Shown here piece by piece: positions 35,524 to 45,119 of a stretch of 59,815 nucleotides of DNA. The first letter of the stretch is position 1. The number at the start of each line of letters is the position of its first letter. The stretch spans positions 1-59,815 of the forward strand of contig JAIYBT010000017.1 of the NCBI GenBank assembly GCA_027488395.1, in the 5' to 3' direction. The translations under genes and the position numbers were made by a program. This stretch comes from Methylophilaceae bacterium. GTDB lineage: Bacteria > Pseudomonadota > Gammaproteobacteria > Burkholderiales > Methylophilaceae. Below the pieces are notes generated by a model that saw nothing but the letters and a program-made list of their open reading frames with translations, searched no databases and was not told the origin of the DNA.

Positions 35524-36546
35524 TTACTTGGGGGATTGTAACTCGGCCAAATCCCAACGTGGACGGACGTTAAAACTGTAGTCTGAGACCTGCGGTTGCA
35601 TGTCTTTTAATCGCATGGCGCCTGCAAACGCTATCATGGCGCCGTTATCGGTACAAAACTCGAGACGTGGGTAACTGACGGACAACCCGCGCACTGCGGT
35701 CTCAAGGTTGAGCCGCTCACGTAAGCGGCGATTAGCCCCTACACCGCCGGATACGACTAACCGTTTGAGTTTGGTTTGTTTAAGCGCCTTTAAACATTTT
35801 TTGGTTAAAATGTCGGTCACTGCTTCTTGAAATTCCCAAGCAATGTCTTGCATCGTGGTGATATCTAATGTCGATTGCTGGTTTACCAAGGTCAGAACCG
35901 CAGTTTTTAAACCGCTAAAACTAAAGTTCAAATCGGGGCTGTTGAGCAAGGGGCGAGGCAATTGAAAGCGTGCGCGACCTTGCTGGGCAAGCTGTGCTAG
36001 GGCTGGACCACCAGGATAGCCTAACCCCAATAACTTCGCGGTTTTATCAAAGGCCTCACCTGCAGCATCATCTAGGGTATCGCCTAATAATTGGTATTGA
36101 CCAATACCGTCTATCCGCATCAGTTGACTATGACCACCCGATACCAGCAACGCCACAAACGGAAACGCAGGTGGGTCTTCTTCAAGCAATGGCGCGAGTA
36201 AATGGCCTTCTAAATGATGTACGCCTACGCAAGGAACGCCGAGCGCCATGGCCAGCGATTGTGCAATGCTGGTGCCAACTAACAATGCGCCCGCCAAACC
36301 TGGCCCTTGGGTATACGCAATGCCTTCAATAGCTTGTAAGGTTTTGTTGGCTTGTTGCAGCACTTGTTGCGTTAGCGGAATTGCGCGGCGTATATGGTCT
36401 CGCGAAGCCAACTCTGGCACCACCCCGCCGTAAGCCGCATGCATATCGATTTGCGAGTGTAGCGCATGTGCTAGCAAGCCATGCTGGGTGTCGTACAATG
36501 CAACACCTGTTTCATCACACGAAGATTCAATGCCTAGTACTAACAT
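35524..36546 (-). CDS. tsaD: tRNA N6-threonylcarbamoyladenosine transferase TsaD
   Basis: An ASKHA-fold enzyme (340 aa) that transfers threonylcarbamoyl to A37 of ANN-decoding tRNAs, with TsaB and TsaE. It starts [19 protein letters not shown]; the metal ligands are in [28 protein letters not shown] and [15 protein letters not shown] are conserved. ATG 36546 matches the family start; an upstream ATG (36660) would add 38 residues. It is divergent from rpsU and convergent with plsY. Confidence 0.96.
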   Translation of the reverse strand: MLVLGIESSCDETGVALYDTQHGLLAHALHSQIDMHAAYGGVVPELASRDHIRRAIPLTQQVLQQANKTLQAIEGIAYTQGPGLAGALLVGTSIAQSLAMALGVPCVGVHHLEGHLLAPLLEEDPPAFPFVALLVSGGHSQLMRIDGIGQYQLLGDTLDDAAGEAFDKTAKLLGLGYPGGPALAQLAQQGRARFQLPRPLLNSPDLNFSFSGLKTAVLTLVNQQSTLDITTMQDIAWEFQEAVTDILTKKCLKALKQTKLKRLVVSGGVGANRRLRERLNLETAVRGLSVSYPRLEFCTDNGAMIAFAGAMRLKDMQPQVSDYSFNVRPRWDLAELQSPK

Positions 36547-36697
36547 ATGGTTTTTAGCATAACGTTTTTGGGTTGAGCTGGCTGTTTTTTGTTTTAGTGA
36601 TTGATAATTCCAAATAAGCGCGTTAGAATACGCGGTTTTCAGTGTCGCAGCAATGCGCACTCACTTTGACCCATAATTTTTGAAGGATAGGGATTAC

Positions 36698-36910
36698 ATG
36701 ACCGCTATTCGTGTGAAAGAGAACGAGCCGTTTGATGTTGCGTTGCGTCGTTTTAAGCGTTTGATTGAAAAAACAGGTTTATTGAATGACTTGCGCGCGC
36801 GCGAGTTCTACGAAAAGCCAACCTGGGAACGTAAGCGTAAGGCAGCTGCCGCGGTTAAGCGCCAATACCGTCGTTTGCGCAACCAACAGTTGCCAACCAA
36901 GCTTTATTAA
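36698..36910 (+). CDS. rpsU: 30S ribosomal protein S21
   Basis: A 70-aa basic ribosomal protein ([34 protein letters not shown]). GAAGGA precedes the ATG. First gene of the macromolecular synthesis operon rpsU-yqeY-dnaG-rpoD. Confidence 0.96.
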   Translation: MTAIRVKENEPFDVALRRFKRLIEKTGLLNDLRAREFYEKPTWERKRKAAAAVKRQYRRLRNQQLPTKLY

Positions 36911-36970
36911 TCCCTAGGCAACTGACCCAATATATGGGTGCAGTTTTGTTGGGTAAGCATTAAAGTCAAT

Positions 36971-36998
36971 TAAAGGTTGTGGATTTCCACAGCCTTTA
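36971..36998 (+). promoter_or_regulatory. Intercistronic hairpin between rpsU and yqeY
   Basis: TAAAGGTTGTGG pairs with CCACAGCCTTTA (one G-T pair) around an ATTT loop, with no T-run. By analogy to the E. coli rpsU-dnaG intercistronic region, it may set the ratio of S21 to primase by attenuation or processing (inference). Confidence 0.6.
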
Positions 36999-37097
36999 GT
37001 TATTTGTGCCGCTGCTTTTTTGTATACATTTAACCTTTATTTAACTCTAACCAATGGTGCGTTATCCAACCGTCATTGAGTGTCATTGAAAGCCATC

Positions 37098-37541
37098 ATG
37101 TCGCTAAAAGCCCAAATTTCAGAAGATATGAAAACTGCCATGCGTGCCAAAGATATGCAGCGCTTGGGGGTGATTCGTTTATTACAAGCCGCGATCAAGC
37201 AGCGCGAGGTGGATGAGCGGATTGAGTTGGATGATGCAGCCGTCATCAGTGCTATCGAAAAAATGCTCAAACAGCGCCGCGATTCGATTGCCGCCTATGA
37301 AGGCGCCAACCGTATGGATTTGGCCGATCAAGAAAAATTTGAAGTGACTGTGTTGCAAGCGTATTTGCCCGCGCAAATGACGGAGCAAGAAATCAACGCC
37401 ATCATTGCGCAAGTGATTGCCGATACTGGCGCTGCAGGGGCGAAAGACATGGGTAAAGTGGTCGCTGCCGTAAAGCCATTCGTGGCAGGCAAGGCTGATA
37501 TGGCCAAAGTCTCTGGTCTCATCAAACTGGCGCTTGGTTAA
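37098..37541 (+). CDS. yqeY: GatB/YqeY domain-containing protein
   Basis: The 147-aa protein has the helical YqeY domain (MKTAMRAKDMQRLGVIRLLQAAIKQ; FEVTVLQAYLPAQMTEQEI; GAAGAKDMGKVVAAVKP). The fold is related to the tRNA-binding tail of GatB; the exact role is unknown. It is commonly encoded between rpsU and dnaG. A GTG at 37080 begins a near-repeat of the start (MSLKAI then MSLKAQ), so the start is uncertain by six codons. Confidence 0.9.
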   Translation: MSLKAQISEDMKTAMRAKDMQRLGVIRLLQAAIKQREVDERIELDDAAVISAIEKMLKQRRDSIAAYEGANRMDLADQEKFEVTVLQAYLPAQMTEQEINAIIAQVIADTGAAGAKDMGKVVAAVKPFVAGKADMAKVSGLIKLALG

Positions 37542-37562
37542 TTCCAACACGATACTCAATGG

Positions 37563-37590
37563 AAAAGGCGCAACTGTTGCGCCTTTTTTT
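37563..37590 (+). terminator. Terminator between yqeY and dnaG
   Basis: A perfect 11-bp stem (AAAAGGCGCAA/TTGCGCCTTTT) with a 3-nt loop and T-run. It suggests dnaG-rpoD also have their own promoter. Confidence 0.9.
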
Positions 37591-37681
37591 ATTGGGTTTT
37601 TTTGTGTTTTTTTATTGCGTGTACGCAAGCGTCACTGGCATCCGATTGGGCGCAATGCTTGGATATGCGATACTTTAGCTT

Positions 37682-39421
37682 ATGATCCCAGATAGCTTTA
37701 TTCAAGAACTGCTCAATCGTGTTGACATTGTTGACGTCGTCGACAAAGCGGTGCCCTTAAAAAAAGCGGGCGCCAATTATTCTGCTTGTTGCCCTTTTCA
37801 TAACGAAAAATCCCCCAGTTTCACCGTAAGCCCCACCAAGCAGTTTTATCATTGCTTTGGCTGCGGCGCGCATGGCAGTGCCTTGAGTTTTCTGATGGAG
37901 TACAACGGCTTAAGCTTTGTCGAGGCGATTCACGATCTTGCCAAACAAGTCGGCATGATCGTGCCGCAAGAACAGCGTGACCCCAACCAACCCGCCGCGC
38001 CCAGCAAAGCGGTCATGCTCAGTTTGCAAGACACCTTGCAACAAGCGGCAAATTTTTACAAAGCCGAGCTAAAAAAATCGCCCCGTGCAATTGAGTATCT
38101 CAAAGGGCGTGGCTTGAGTGGAGTCATTGCGGCCAAATTCCAAGTCGGGTATGCACCTGCAGGCTGGCAAAATTTGCAAACAATCTTTCCCAATTACGAA
38201 GCCGAAGCCCTAGAAACCGCTGGCTTGGTGGTAAAAAACGAACAGGGGCGTCGCTATGACCGTTTTCGCGACCGCATTATGTTTCCAATCCACAATCAAA
38301 AAGGCGAAGTCATAGGCTTTGGCGGGCGCGTGATTAATCCTGAAGACACCCCCAAATATTACAACTCCCCCGAAACCCCGCTGTTTCAGAAAGGCCATGA
38401 GCTGTATGGGTTGTTTATCGCGAGGCGGGCTATTCGTGATGCCGCGCGCGCGCTGGTGGTTGAAGGTTATATGGATGTAGTGGCCTTGGCGCAATATGGC
38501 ATTGATTATGCGGTGGCCGCCTTGGGTACCGCCACCACACCATTTCATATTGCCAAACTGATGCGGCAAACCGACGAAATTGTCTTTAGTTTTGACGGAG
38601 ACCAAGCAGGGCGTACCGCGGCGTGGCGTGCAGTCATGAACGCGTTGCCAGCTATTAAAGATGGTTTAAAGCTGCGTTTTTTATTTTTACCACAAGAGCA
38701 CGATCCCGATAGTTATGTACGTGCTTATGGTAAAGAAGCGTTTGAAGCGGAAATGGCAGCGGCCATGCCGCTATCGCAATACATTATTGCCCACCTCAGT
38801 GCACACAATCCGTTGGGGTCGCAAGAAGACAAAGTACAGTTTTTAAACGAAGCCGAACCCATATTAAAACAAATACAAGCGCCCCGTTTTGCGCTGATGT
38901 TACGTAAAAAAATTGCTGAACTGGCAGGGCTAGCGCCGAGTGAAATGCAGCGCATGCTTAAGCTTCCTAATACCGCCAAAATACAAGAAAAAGCGCTGCA
39001 GCAACGGGTGCGCACGCCACTCTCGTTGCATGTACGGTTGGCATTAATGCTATTAATGCGCCCGGATTGGGCGCGCCCAGAGTTGTTAAACGCGGTGCAA
39101 GCCGACGGTGAACAAGAACACATGCTGAAGCAAGTAGTGCAAACTGCGCTCGCGCATCCGCAATCACGCCCCGTGGTGTTGTTACAAATGCTCACCCCGC
39201 AATTGCCCGAAGCGCTCGCAAATCAATTACAGCGCGAGCTCTCGTTGTTAGATGAAAGTTTAGACTTTAGTCTTGAATTTGAAGGCGCCTGTACCCAATT
39301 AGCGGATATGGCGCACAATAAACGTGACCAATCGTTGTTAAAACAACTCACCGAAAAGCCTTTTTCTAGTTTAAGTGACCAAGAAAGAGAAGCGTTAAGG
39401 CAACTCACCAGCAAGCGTTAA
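37682..39421 (+). CDS. dnaG: DNA primase DnaG
   Basis: A 579-aa primase. Zinc-binding domain ligands are C37, H40, C58 and C61 (CPFH...CFGC). The TOPRIM core shows VVEGYMDVVALAQYGIDYAVAALGT and SFDGDQAGRTAAWRA. A C-terminal helicase-binding domain follows. It makes RNA primers at the replication fork with DnaB. Confidence 0.97.
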   Translation: MIPDSFIQELLNRVDIVDVVDKAVPLKKAGANYSACCPFHNEKSPSFTVSPTKQFYHCFGCGAHGSALSFLMEYNGLSFVEAIHDLAKQVGMIVPQEQRDPNQPAAPSKAVMLSLQDTLQQAANFYKAELKKSPRAIEYLKGRGLSGVIAAKFQVGYAPAGWQNLQTIFPNYEAEALETAGLVVKNEQGRRYDRFRDRIMFPIHNQKGEVIGFGGRVINPEDTPKYYNSPETPLFQKGHELYGLFIARRAIRDAARALVVEGYMDVVALAQYGIDYAVAALGTATTPFHIAKLMRQTDEIVFSFDGDQAGRTAAWRAVMNALPAIKDGLKLRFLFLPQEHDPDSYVRAYGKEAFEAEMAAAMPLSQYIIAHLSAHNPLGSQEDKVQFLNEAEPILKQIQAPRFALMLRKKIAELAGLAPSEMQRMLKLPNTAKIQEKALQQRVRTPLSLHVRLALMLLMRPDWARPELLNAVQADGEQEHMLKQVVQTALAHPQSRPVVLLQMLTPQLPEALANQLQRELSLLDESLDFSLEFEGACTQLADMAHNKRDQSLLKQLTEKPFSSLSDQEREALRQLTSKR

Positions 39422-39549
39422 GCCCTCTAAAAACGCAATGCTTGTTAAAAACCGTAGGCAAGTGCTTAAAAAACAACCAAAAATCGGGTAAAATAGAGGG
39501 TTTCCCACAAAGTTAATCCTTGTCGTGGCTGATTCATTTCAGGCAGGGC

Positions 39550-41532
39550 ATGTATACAATCATTGAAGAGGTGGAATCGGCCATGGCCAGACCCAAAGCA
39601 GACAAAAGTTTAGATAAAGATCTCGGAACTTACGACGTCGACACACCCAAAGATGCCGCCACCCAGGCGATGGACGCAGAAGCTCGCCGCACCCGTTTAA
39701 AAACCCTGATTGTATTGGGCAAAGAACGCGGCTACCTCACCTACGCCGAAATTAACGATCACCTGCCAGACGATGTACAAGACTCCGAGCAAATCGAGAG
39801 CATCATCGGCATGATCAACGACATGGGTATTCAAGTGTACGAAGAAGCGCCCGATGCCGAAGTGTTGTTAATGTCTGACGCGCCACCTGCAGTGGCCGAC
39901 GAAGATGCCGCTGAAGAAGCCGAACAAGCATTGGCCACCGTTGATTCTGAATTTGGCCGCACCACCGACCCAGTGCGTATGTATATGCGCGAAATGGGTA
40001 CCGTTGATTTGCTTACCCGTGAAGGCGAAATCGAAATCGCCAAACGGATTGAAGATGGCCTCAAGCACATGGTGCAAGCGATTGCCGCTTGCCCTACCAC
40101 CATTGCGCAATTGCTCGACATGGTCGACAAAGTTGAAAAAGACGAAATCAGCGTCGAAGACTTAGTCGATGGCTTGATCGATAGCGATTTAGGCTTAGAT
40201 GATGCCTTGGCCGTTGAAGAAGCTGAAGAAGACGCCGAAGACGAAGACGGCGAAGAAGAAAGCGAAGAAGACGCCGCAGCCAAAGCCTCATCACTCTCAG
40301 CTGAAGCTTTAGCGCGCCTCAAAGAAGAAGTGCTCAACCGCTTTGCCGTGATTCGCGCGGCCAACACTAAAATGAACGAGATCCGTGCCAGCGTGGGCAC
40401 CCAAGGCGCTGAGTACAAAGCCTTGCACCAACAAGTGTTAGATGAGCTCACCGCGTTCCGTTTTTCTGCCAAACAAGTCGAAGCCCTGTGTGACCAAGTG
40501 CGCGCCATGGTGGAAGAAGTGCGTAGCCACGAGCGCAAAATCATGGAGTTTTGTGTAGACCGCGCCAATATGCCACGCCAACACTTTATTAAAAGCTTTG
40601 TCGGCAACGAAATTAACTTAAATTGGCTAGAAGGCGAATTAGCCGCCAAACCCGCCTTTGCCGAGCGCCTGGAGCGTTTTAGACACTCTGTGCTCGATCA
40701 GCAAGAGCGCTTGATTAACCTGCAAACCCGTGTTGGTCTGCCGATTAAAGAGCTCCGCGACATCAACAAACAAATGACCACTGGCGAAGCGCGTGCCCGT
40801 CGCGCTAAGCGAGAGATGATCGAAGCCAACTTGCGTTTGGTGATCTCGATTGCTAAAAAATACACCAACCGCGGTTTGCAGTTCTTAGATTTAATCCAAG
40901 AGGGCAATATTGGCTTAATGAAAGCGGTAGATAAATTTGAATACCGCCGTGGCTACAAGTTTTCAACCTATGCCACCTGGTGGATTCGCCAGGCCATTAC
41001 CCGCTCTATCGCCGACCAAGCGCGCACCATCCGTATTCCGGTGCACATGATCGAAACCATCAACAAGATGAACCGCATCAGCCGCCAAATTCTCCAAGAG
41101 ACAGGCCTAGAGCCAGACCCAGCCACTTTGGCCGAAAAAATGGAAATGCCGGAAGAAAAAATCCGCAAAATCCTAAAAATCAGTAAAGAGCCTATCTCCA
41201 TGGAAACCCCAATTGGGGATGATGAAGACAGCCACTTAGGCGACTTTATCGAAGACAACACCACCTTGGCACCAATGGATGCGGCCGTGTACGCCAGCTT
41301 GCGCGACGCCACCAGTGAAGTGTTAGAATCACTCACCCCACGCGAAGCCAAAGTGTTGCGTATGCGTTTTGGGATAGAAATGAACACCGACCACACCCTA
41401 GAAGAAGTCGGTAAACAGTTTGACGTTACCCGCGAGCGTATCCGTCAAATAGAAGCCAAAGCCCTGCGTAAACTGCGCCACCCAACCCGCTCGGAGCGCC
41501 TACGCAGCTTTTTAGAAAACGGCCAAGATTAA
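39550..41532 (+). CDS. rpoD: RNA polymerase sigma factor RpoD (sigma-70)
   Basis: The housekeeping sigma factor (660 aa). Region 1.1 is near the start; an acidic segment of E/D/A in the non-conserved region follows (about 227-253); region 2 shows [21 protein letters not shown] and [15 protein letters not shown]; region 3 and region 4.2 ([20 protein letters not shown]) are complete. ATG 39550 follows AGGCAGGGC; ATG 39583 (MARPKADK, after GAGGTGG) is equally plausible. A TAAAAT box lies about 60 nt upstream. Confidence 0.97.
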   Translation: MYTIIEEVESAMARPKADKSLDKDLGTYDVDTPKDAATQAMDAEARRTRLKTLIVLGKERGYLTYAEINDHLPDDVQDSEQIESIIGMINDMGIQVYEEAPDAEVLLMSDAPPAVADEDAAEEAEQALATVDSEFGRTTDPVRMYMREMGTVDLLTREGEIEIAKRIEDGLKHMVQAIAACPTTIAQLLDMVDKVEKDEISVEDLVDGLIDSDLGLDDALAVEEAEEDAEDEDGEEESEEDAAAKASSLSAEALARLKEEVLNRFAVIRAANTKMNEIRASVGTQGAEYKALHQQVLDELTAFRFSAKQVEALCDQVRAMVEEVRSHERKIMEFCVDRANMPRQHFIKSFVGNEINLNWLEGELAAKPAFAERLERFRHSVLDQQERLINLQTRVGLPIKELRDINKQMTTGEARARRAKREMIEANLRLVISIAKKYTNRGLQFLDLIQEGNIGLMKAVDKFEYRRGYKFSTYATWWIRQAITRSIADQARTIRIPVHMIETINKMNRISRQILQETGLEPDPATLAEKMEMPEEKIRKILKISKEPISMETPIGDDEDSHLGDFIEDNTTLAPMDAAVYASLRDATSEVLESLTPREAKVLRMRFGIEMNTDHTLEEVGKQFDVTRERIRQIEAKALRKLRHPTRSERLRSFLENGQD

Positions 41533-41541
41533 TCAGTTTTC

Positions 41542-41620
<79 letters not shown>

Positions 41621-41628
41621 TATAAATT

Positions 41629-41660
41629 AAAGGGTTACGAATTTATCGTAACCCTTTTTT
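41629..41660 (+). terminator. Terminator after rpoD-tRNA-Ile2
   Basis: A perfect 12-bp stem (AAAGGGTTACGA/TCGTAACCCTTT) with a 5-nt loop and T-run. Confidence 0.92.
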
Positions 41661-41879
41661 ATTTAATAGTAGCCGTATAGTAGCCACATTTAACAGCGCC
41701 AAGTTAAGCTTAATTTAATAAATCAAATAGGTAATTATTACAAAAAAGCGCAACAATAAATTAAAGCTCATTATTCATACCCACATGGGCTATTTCTATT
41801 TGCTAATTTGATGCTACATTACAAAAAAACCATCTTGGTTTAGTTTTTTTACCCACCGTTTTTTATTGAAGAGTTGATT

Positions 41880-42419
41880 ATGAAAAATATACTAGCAATC
41901 CTGTTATTGTCGTCAAATATCTTTTTCAGTCAGAATGTTAGCGCAGCTTTCGTTGGCTCAATATCTGGCGATGGCAATTTTCTTTTCGCAGCATACGATC
42001 AAGATATTAATCAAGTAGGGCTTAGTGCTTCTGGTGGAAAAGGTGGAGTTAATGCTTATTTAACTGTTACAAATATGTTTACCAAAGCTGGGGCAATTAG
42101 TTTTGATTGGAGAACCAACTATCAACCTGGTATTAGTTTTAGCATCGGTTATTTAATAAACGGTACCGAAACTGAGTTGGGATTTCGTGAGTCAGTTAAT
42201 TTTGAGCCTCAGGGCACAAATGCCGTGATAATCAATGCTGGAGATACATTCGGTTGGTACTTAAGAGCTGCTGGAATAGGTGAAACTTCTGTATACGGTA
42301 CAATTTCCAATATTTCATTTGTTTCAACCCCATCTGCGGTCCCTGAAAATAATATTGCACTGATGATGGCTGGCGGCCTGATTTGCATTGCAGCACTAAA
42401 AAAGAAAGCTTTGATTTAA
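41880..42419 (+). CDS. PEP-CTERM-like exported protein (degenerate sorting tail)
   Basis: A 179-aa protein with a signal peptide (about 1-23, ends NVSAAF). A beta-rich body (NAYLTVTNMFTKAGAISFDW, GDTFGWYLRAAGIG) resembles the small extracellular sandwich domains of PEP-CTERM proteins. The end AVPENNIALMMAGGLICIAALKKK is a sorting tail in which the PEP motif is VPEN. ATG 41880 has GAAGAG upstream. Ligand unknown. First gene of the AT-rich region. Confidence 0.75.
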   Translation: MKNILAILLLSSNIFFSQNVSAAFVGSISGDGNFLFAAYDQDINQVGLSASGGKGGVNAYLTVTNMFTKAGAISFDWRTNYQPGISFSIGYLINGTETELGFRESVNFEPQGTNAVIINAGDTFGWYLRAAGIGETSVYGTISNISFVSTPSAVPENNIALMMAGGLICIAALKKKALI

Positions 42420-42470
42420 TTACTCGAATAAAATGTGCTTTAAGATTTAAATTGGCTAGCAATAATATAG

Positions 42471-42501
42471 AGACTCAAGGTTAACGCCTTGGGTCTTTTT
42501 T
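42471..42501 (+). terminator. Terminator after the PEP-CTERM-like gene
   Basis: AGACTCAAGG pairs with CCTTGGGTCT (one G-T pair) around TTAACG, followed by a T-run. Confidence 0.88.
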
Positions 42502-42516
42502 GTTTTATACGAAGGT

Positions 42517-42567
42517 TGGAGTACTTTTAGTATGTTTGTCGTGGGTTCGATCCCCGCACACCATACC
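42517..42567 (+). pseudogene. tRNA-like 3' relic (T-arm and part of the anticodon arm)
   Basis: GTGGG-TTCGATC-CCCGC is a good T-stem and loop, preceded by a 5-nt variable loop TTGTC and, at the right distance, by a CTTTTAG loop with weak stems. The 3' side continues ACACCATACC. No matching 5' acceptor or D arm exists, so it is not a working tRNA. It may be a degenerate attachment site or tRNA fragment. Confidence 0.45.
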
Positions 42568-42790
42568 TAATATAAAAAACGGCTTGCAGAAATATCAGCT
42601 GATTTTTTGTTTTCCGAAGCTTAATATAAACCCACAAGCGTAAACTAAATATTTTCAGATTTGTTTTTTGGAAGGCAGATTAGGTTTTTACTTTTGATGG
42701 AATGTATGATTGCAATAGGCGGACTAGAACGGTTTTGTGAGCCAATTGATTTTGCAAAGATCTAAAAATAAATTATTTAAAGGATTTAAA

Positions 42791-43843
42791 GTGAATACCA
42801 CTCCTATTCGTCACTACCAATATCTTGAAACAAACTTTGGTGATACTCCCACATTAACATTTATGATGAAGGTTCAGGACATTGTTGAAATAACATATGT
42901 CGCTGTAAGAGGAGTTGATAAAGAAGATGGTGCTGTACAAAGGTATTTAAATAAAACTCGCATTAAAGACATTCAAAAATATATTCTTGATGGAAATACT
43001 TTTTTTAACTCATTTATATTGAATTGGACCAACACAGATTTTCAACTGATAGTAGCTAACAATGTATTAACTTTACCTATTGTAAACGGTAGTGCGCAAG
43101 TAATTGATGGGCAACATCGTTTGGCAGGTTTTGAAGAAGCTATGCGCATTGATCCCAAAGTTGGCGAAAGAAATGTAATTGTTACTATGTGTCGTAACCT
43201 AAGCACAAAAAAGGCTGCCGAAATATTTTTAAATATCAATACAGAACAAAAACCTGTACCTAAAAGCCTCATGTACGATTTATTTGGAGAAGTAATTGAT
43301 GACGAAACTCATTCTATAAATAGAGCTGCAGATATTGCAAGATTACTAAATGATGATCCAGACTCTCCCTTATATAAGCAAATCAAATTTCCTGGTACAC
43401 CTCGTGGCATTGGTAGTATTGAGTTATCAACTTTTATTGGTAGTTTAAAGGAGCATTTCAAACCTAATGGAGTTTTTTATACACATAAACTTAGTACATT
43501 AGATTATCAAAAAAATGTGATAAATAATTTCTTCCAAAGTATAAAAAACTTCTATAACGAAAAAGGACTATGGTTTGCAAAAACAAAAAATCCTTTTCTC
43601 AAAGCGGCTGGTTTTTCAGGTGCAATAGACTTCCTAACATCAGCGTTAATTAAACGTTGTGCTGAAAAAGGATCCTTCACCGTTGATACAATCACAACAA
43701 TTATTGCATTTGATAATAACGACTATCTTACTTTGGATGAAATTAAGAATCTTGATGGAAAAACTAGCAGAAAAAAGGTTAAAGATGCTCTTGAAGCTAG
43801 TCTTCTAAAACTACTACCAAATCAAAAAGAATATGAGTTCTGA
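42791..43843 (+). CDS. DGQHR-domain (DndB-like) protein
   Basis: A 350-aa protein with the DGQHR signature at residues 106-110 (AQVIDGQHRLAGF), the mark of DndB/DGQHR proteins with a ParB/Srx-like fold. It also carries the family motif IFLNINTEQKPVP. DndB proteins regulate or assist DNA phosphorothioation; other members belong to the 7-deazaguanine DNA-modification and further defence loci. No dndCDE or dpdA gene is here. GTG 42791 is preferred because AAGGA lies 6 nt upstream; GTG 42737 is in frame but has no ribosome site. AT-rich and overlapping the next gene by 11 bases. Confidence 0.82.
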   Translation: MNTTPIRHYQYLETNFGDTPTLTFMMKVQDIVEITYVAVRGVDKEDGAVQRYLNKTRIKDIQKYILDGNTFFNSFILNWTNTDFQLIVANNVLTLPIVNGSAQVIDGQHRLAGFEEAMRIDPKVGERNVIVTMCRNLSTKKAAEIFLNINTEQKPVPKSLMYDLFGEVIDDETHSINRAADIARLLNDDPDSPLYKQIKFPGTPRGIGSIELSTFIGSLKEHFKPNGVFYTHKLSTLDYQKNVINNFFQSIKNFYNEKGLWFAKTKNPFLKAAGFSGAIDFLTSALIKRCAEKGSFTVDTITTIIAFDNNDYLTLDEIKNLDGKTSRKKVKDALEASLLKLLPNQKEYEF

Positions 43844-44648
43844 TCGATTTAGAGTTCAAACAAGTATTGAAAGCCTTTTAGGTTGTAATGATCTAAATGA
43901 TTGGGCGATTTACAAAGGTGCTTTTGAGAATTTTGTCATTACCACATCTAATCAAAGCTTACTAAGCAATGATTTGGAATCTGACTCTATTGATTTGTTT
44001 TTTAATGGTGCATATTCTCTTGGTGAAATGATAAAAGCTATTTTTGACGGTAGACATTCATGGGCTACTGTAAAAGGATACTACGCCACCTTTTATCTAC
44101 TAAAATCTTCTTTTGGTGCAAATAAAATAGCCATAGTAAAAAATAAAGGGATTTACTCATTAAAAATTAGTGTTGGTGAGAAACCTGAAAAAAGAGACAA
44201 AGGAAAATATATGGGTAGTGAAATCAGGGGTGACCATAAAACTACAATAGCGACTTACGTAAAGTTGTACTCAAGTTTAGATCCGTTACAAACAAATACT
44301 GTGCAAGGCGAAATAGTTTACGATAAATTGATGTCCATAAGAGAAGAGGTGAATTACAGAGCAAGATGCTTCACAGAACCTAATCAAGGGTATTATTTTC
44401 CATCACTTTTTTCTAAAGACTCATTTCTAACTCAAATTGAACATTACATTAATGATAGTCAATTTATCTATTGCTTTCAGGAAGACCACTATGCATTAGC
44501 AGCACCTATAAAACTTTTTTCCAAGGTAAAACAAGAGTTGTCAATTTCTTGTGGCAGGATTTATGAAAATGAAATCAAGAAAAACGAATTAAGAAAATTG
44601 TTAAATTTTGATAGGTCAAATACGCTTTCTAGTTTTTTTGGACTTTAA
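43833..44648 (+). CDS. Unknown protein paired with the DGQHR gene, HEPN-like features
   Basis: A 271-aa protein without a family I can name. The start overlaps the end of the DGQHR gene, so the two are translationally coupled. The segment WATVKGYYATFYLLKSSF (about 77-94) followed later by MSIREEVNYRARCF (about 170-183) resembles the two-helix core of HEPN-type proteins (RNases and abortive infection factors), but the canonical RxxxxH motif is not clearly present. There is no signal peptide or TM helix, so it is cytoplasmic. Function: unknown, possibly an effector or partner of the DGQHR protein (inference). Confidence 0.7.
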   Translation: MSSDRFRVQTSIESLLGCNDLNDWAIYKGAFENFVITTSNQSLLSNDLESDSIDLFFNGAYSLGEMIKAIFDGRHSWATVKGYYATFYLLKSSFGANKIAIVKNKGIYSLKISVGEKPEKRDKGKYMGSEIRGDHKTTIATYVKLYSSLDPLQTNTVQGEIVYDKLMSIREEVNYRARCFTEPNQGYYFPSLFSKDSFLTQIEHYINDSQFIYCFQEDHYALAAPIKLFSKVKQELSISCGRIYENEIKKNELRKLLNFDRSNTLSSFFGL

Positions 44649-44798
44649 AACGAAAATAAAAAAAATGAAATTATTAGGTTCAAAGTAAGTTTAACATTTC
44701 AACATTTCAACCTTCTAGCCTGTGTTATTCAATGGCTGAAAATGCTAATTTGTATTCCCCACCACATATAATGCGCCTTCAAATACTCAACCCATCGC

Positions 44799-44948
44799 TC
44801 ATGCGGGAAGTTTAACGTCGCCTCTCAATAAACGCTTAGCTTCATGACTTACGACCAAATTCTTGCCTCGGTATTTGATGTGGCCGTACTCGTGGAGAAA
44901 GGCTCCGTAATTAGGCATTAAATTAATATGCTTCCTCTTTTGTGGCAC
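44799..44948 (-). CDS. Small ORF of 49 codons, function unknown
   Basis: From GTG 44948 it reads MPQKRKHINLMPNYGAFLHE and continues YGHIKYRGKNLVVSHEAKRL, ending DVKLPA. The composition looks protein-like (basic, no low complexity) and includes an HEYGH string, formally HExxH. An internal ATG at 44918 has GAGGAAG 12-18 nt upstream. It could be a real microprotein or the remains of a larger gene; 49 residues are too few for a metalloprotease fold. Confidence 0.35.
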   Translation of the reverse strand: MPQKRKHINLMPNYGAFLHEYGHIKYRGKNLVVSHEAKRLLRGDVKLPA

Positions 44949-45020
44949 TCAAACACGAAAAAATTAGGCTCAGCGAAAAATAACAATCATCTCTTTTAAG
45001 TAAATTACTTAGATTGACTC

Positions 45021-45037
45021 ACATGCTTTACGCATGT
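45021..45037 (+). promoter_or_regulatory. Inverted repeat upstream of pqqA
   Basis: ACATGC-TTTAC-GCATGT is a perfect 6-bp inverted repeat followed by TTTTT. It may be an operator or a weak terminator. A similar string, CATGCTTTATTGCAT, lies upstream of the fasciclin gene (50774). Confidence 0.35.
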
Positions 45038-45119
45038 TTTTACATTATGTTGGGCATACTAAACAAATAGACGAATAAGACATATTGTCCGTTCTGAATC
45101 GATAGCCCAAGAGATTATT

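Larger units (their letters stand above)
44649..45119. other. 471-bp AT-rich gap before pqqA
   Basis: It holds a small minus-strand ORF (44799-44948), an inverted repeat (45021-45037) and no other gene I can support. TTGACT at 45014 could be a -35 box for pqqA, but no well-spaced -10 is evident. Confidence 0.5.

Noticed and set aside
37080-37115. Near-duplicate start of yqeY (MSLKAI-MSLKAQ) as a regulatory feature
   Set aside because: Only about 11 of 15 bases match; it is probably a minor local duplication and only affects start choice.
39550-41532. Acidic low-complexity segment in RpoD as unusual
   Set aside because: The non-conserved region of proteobacterial RpoD is normally acidic and variable.
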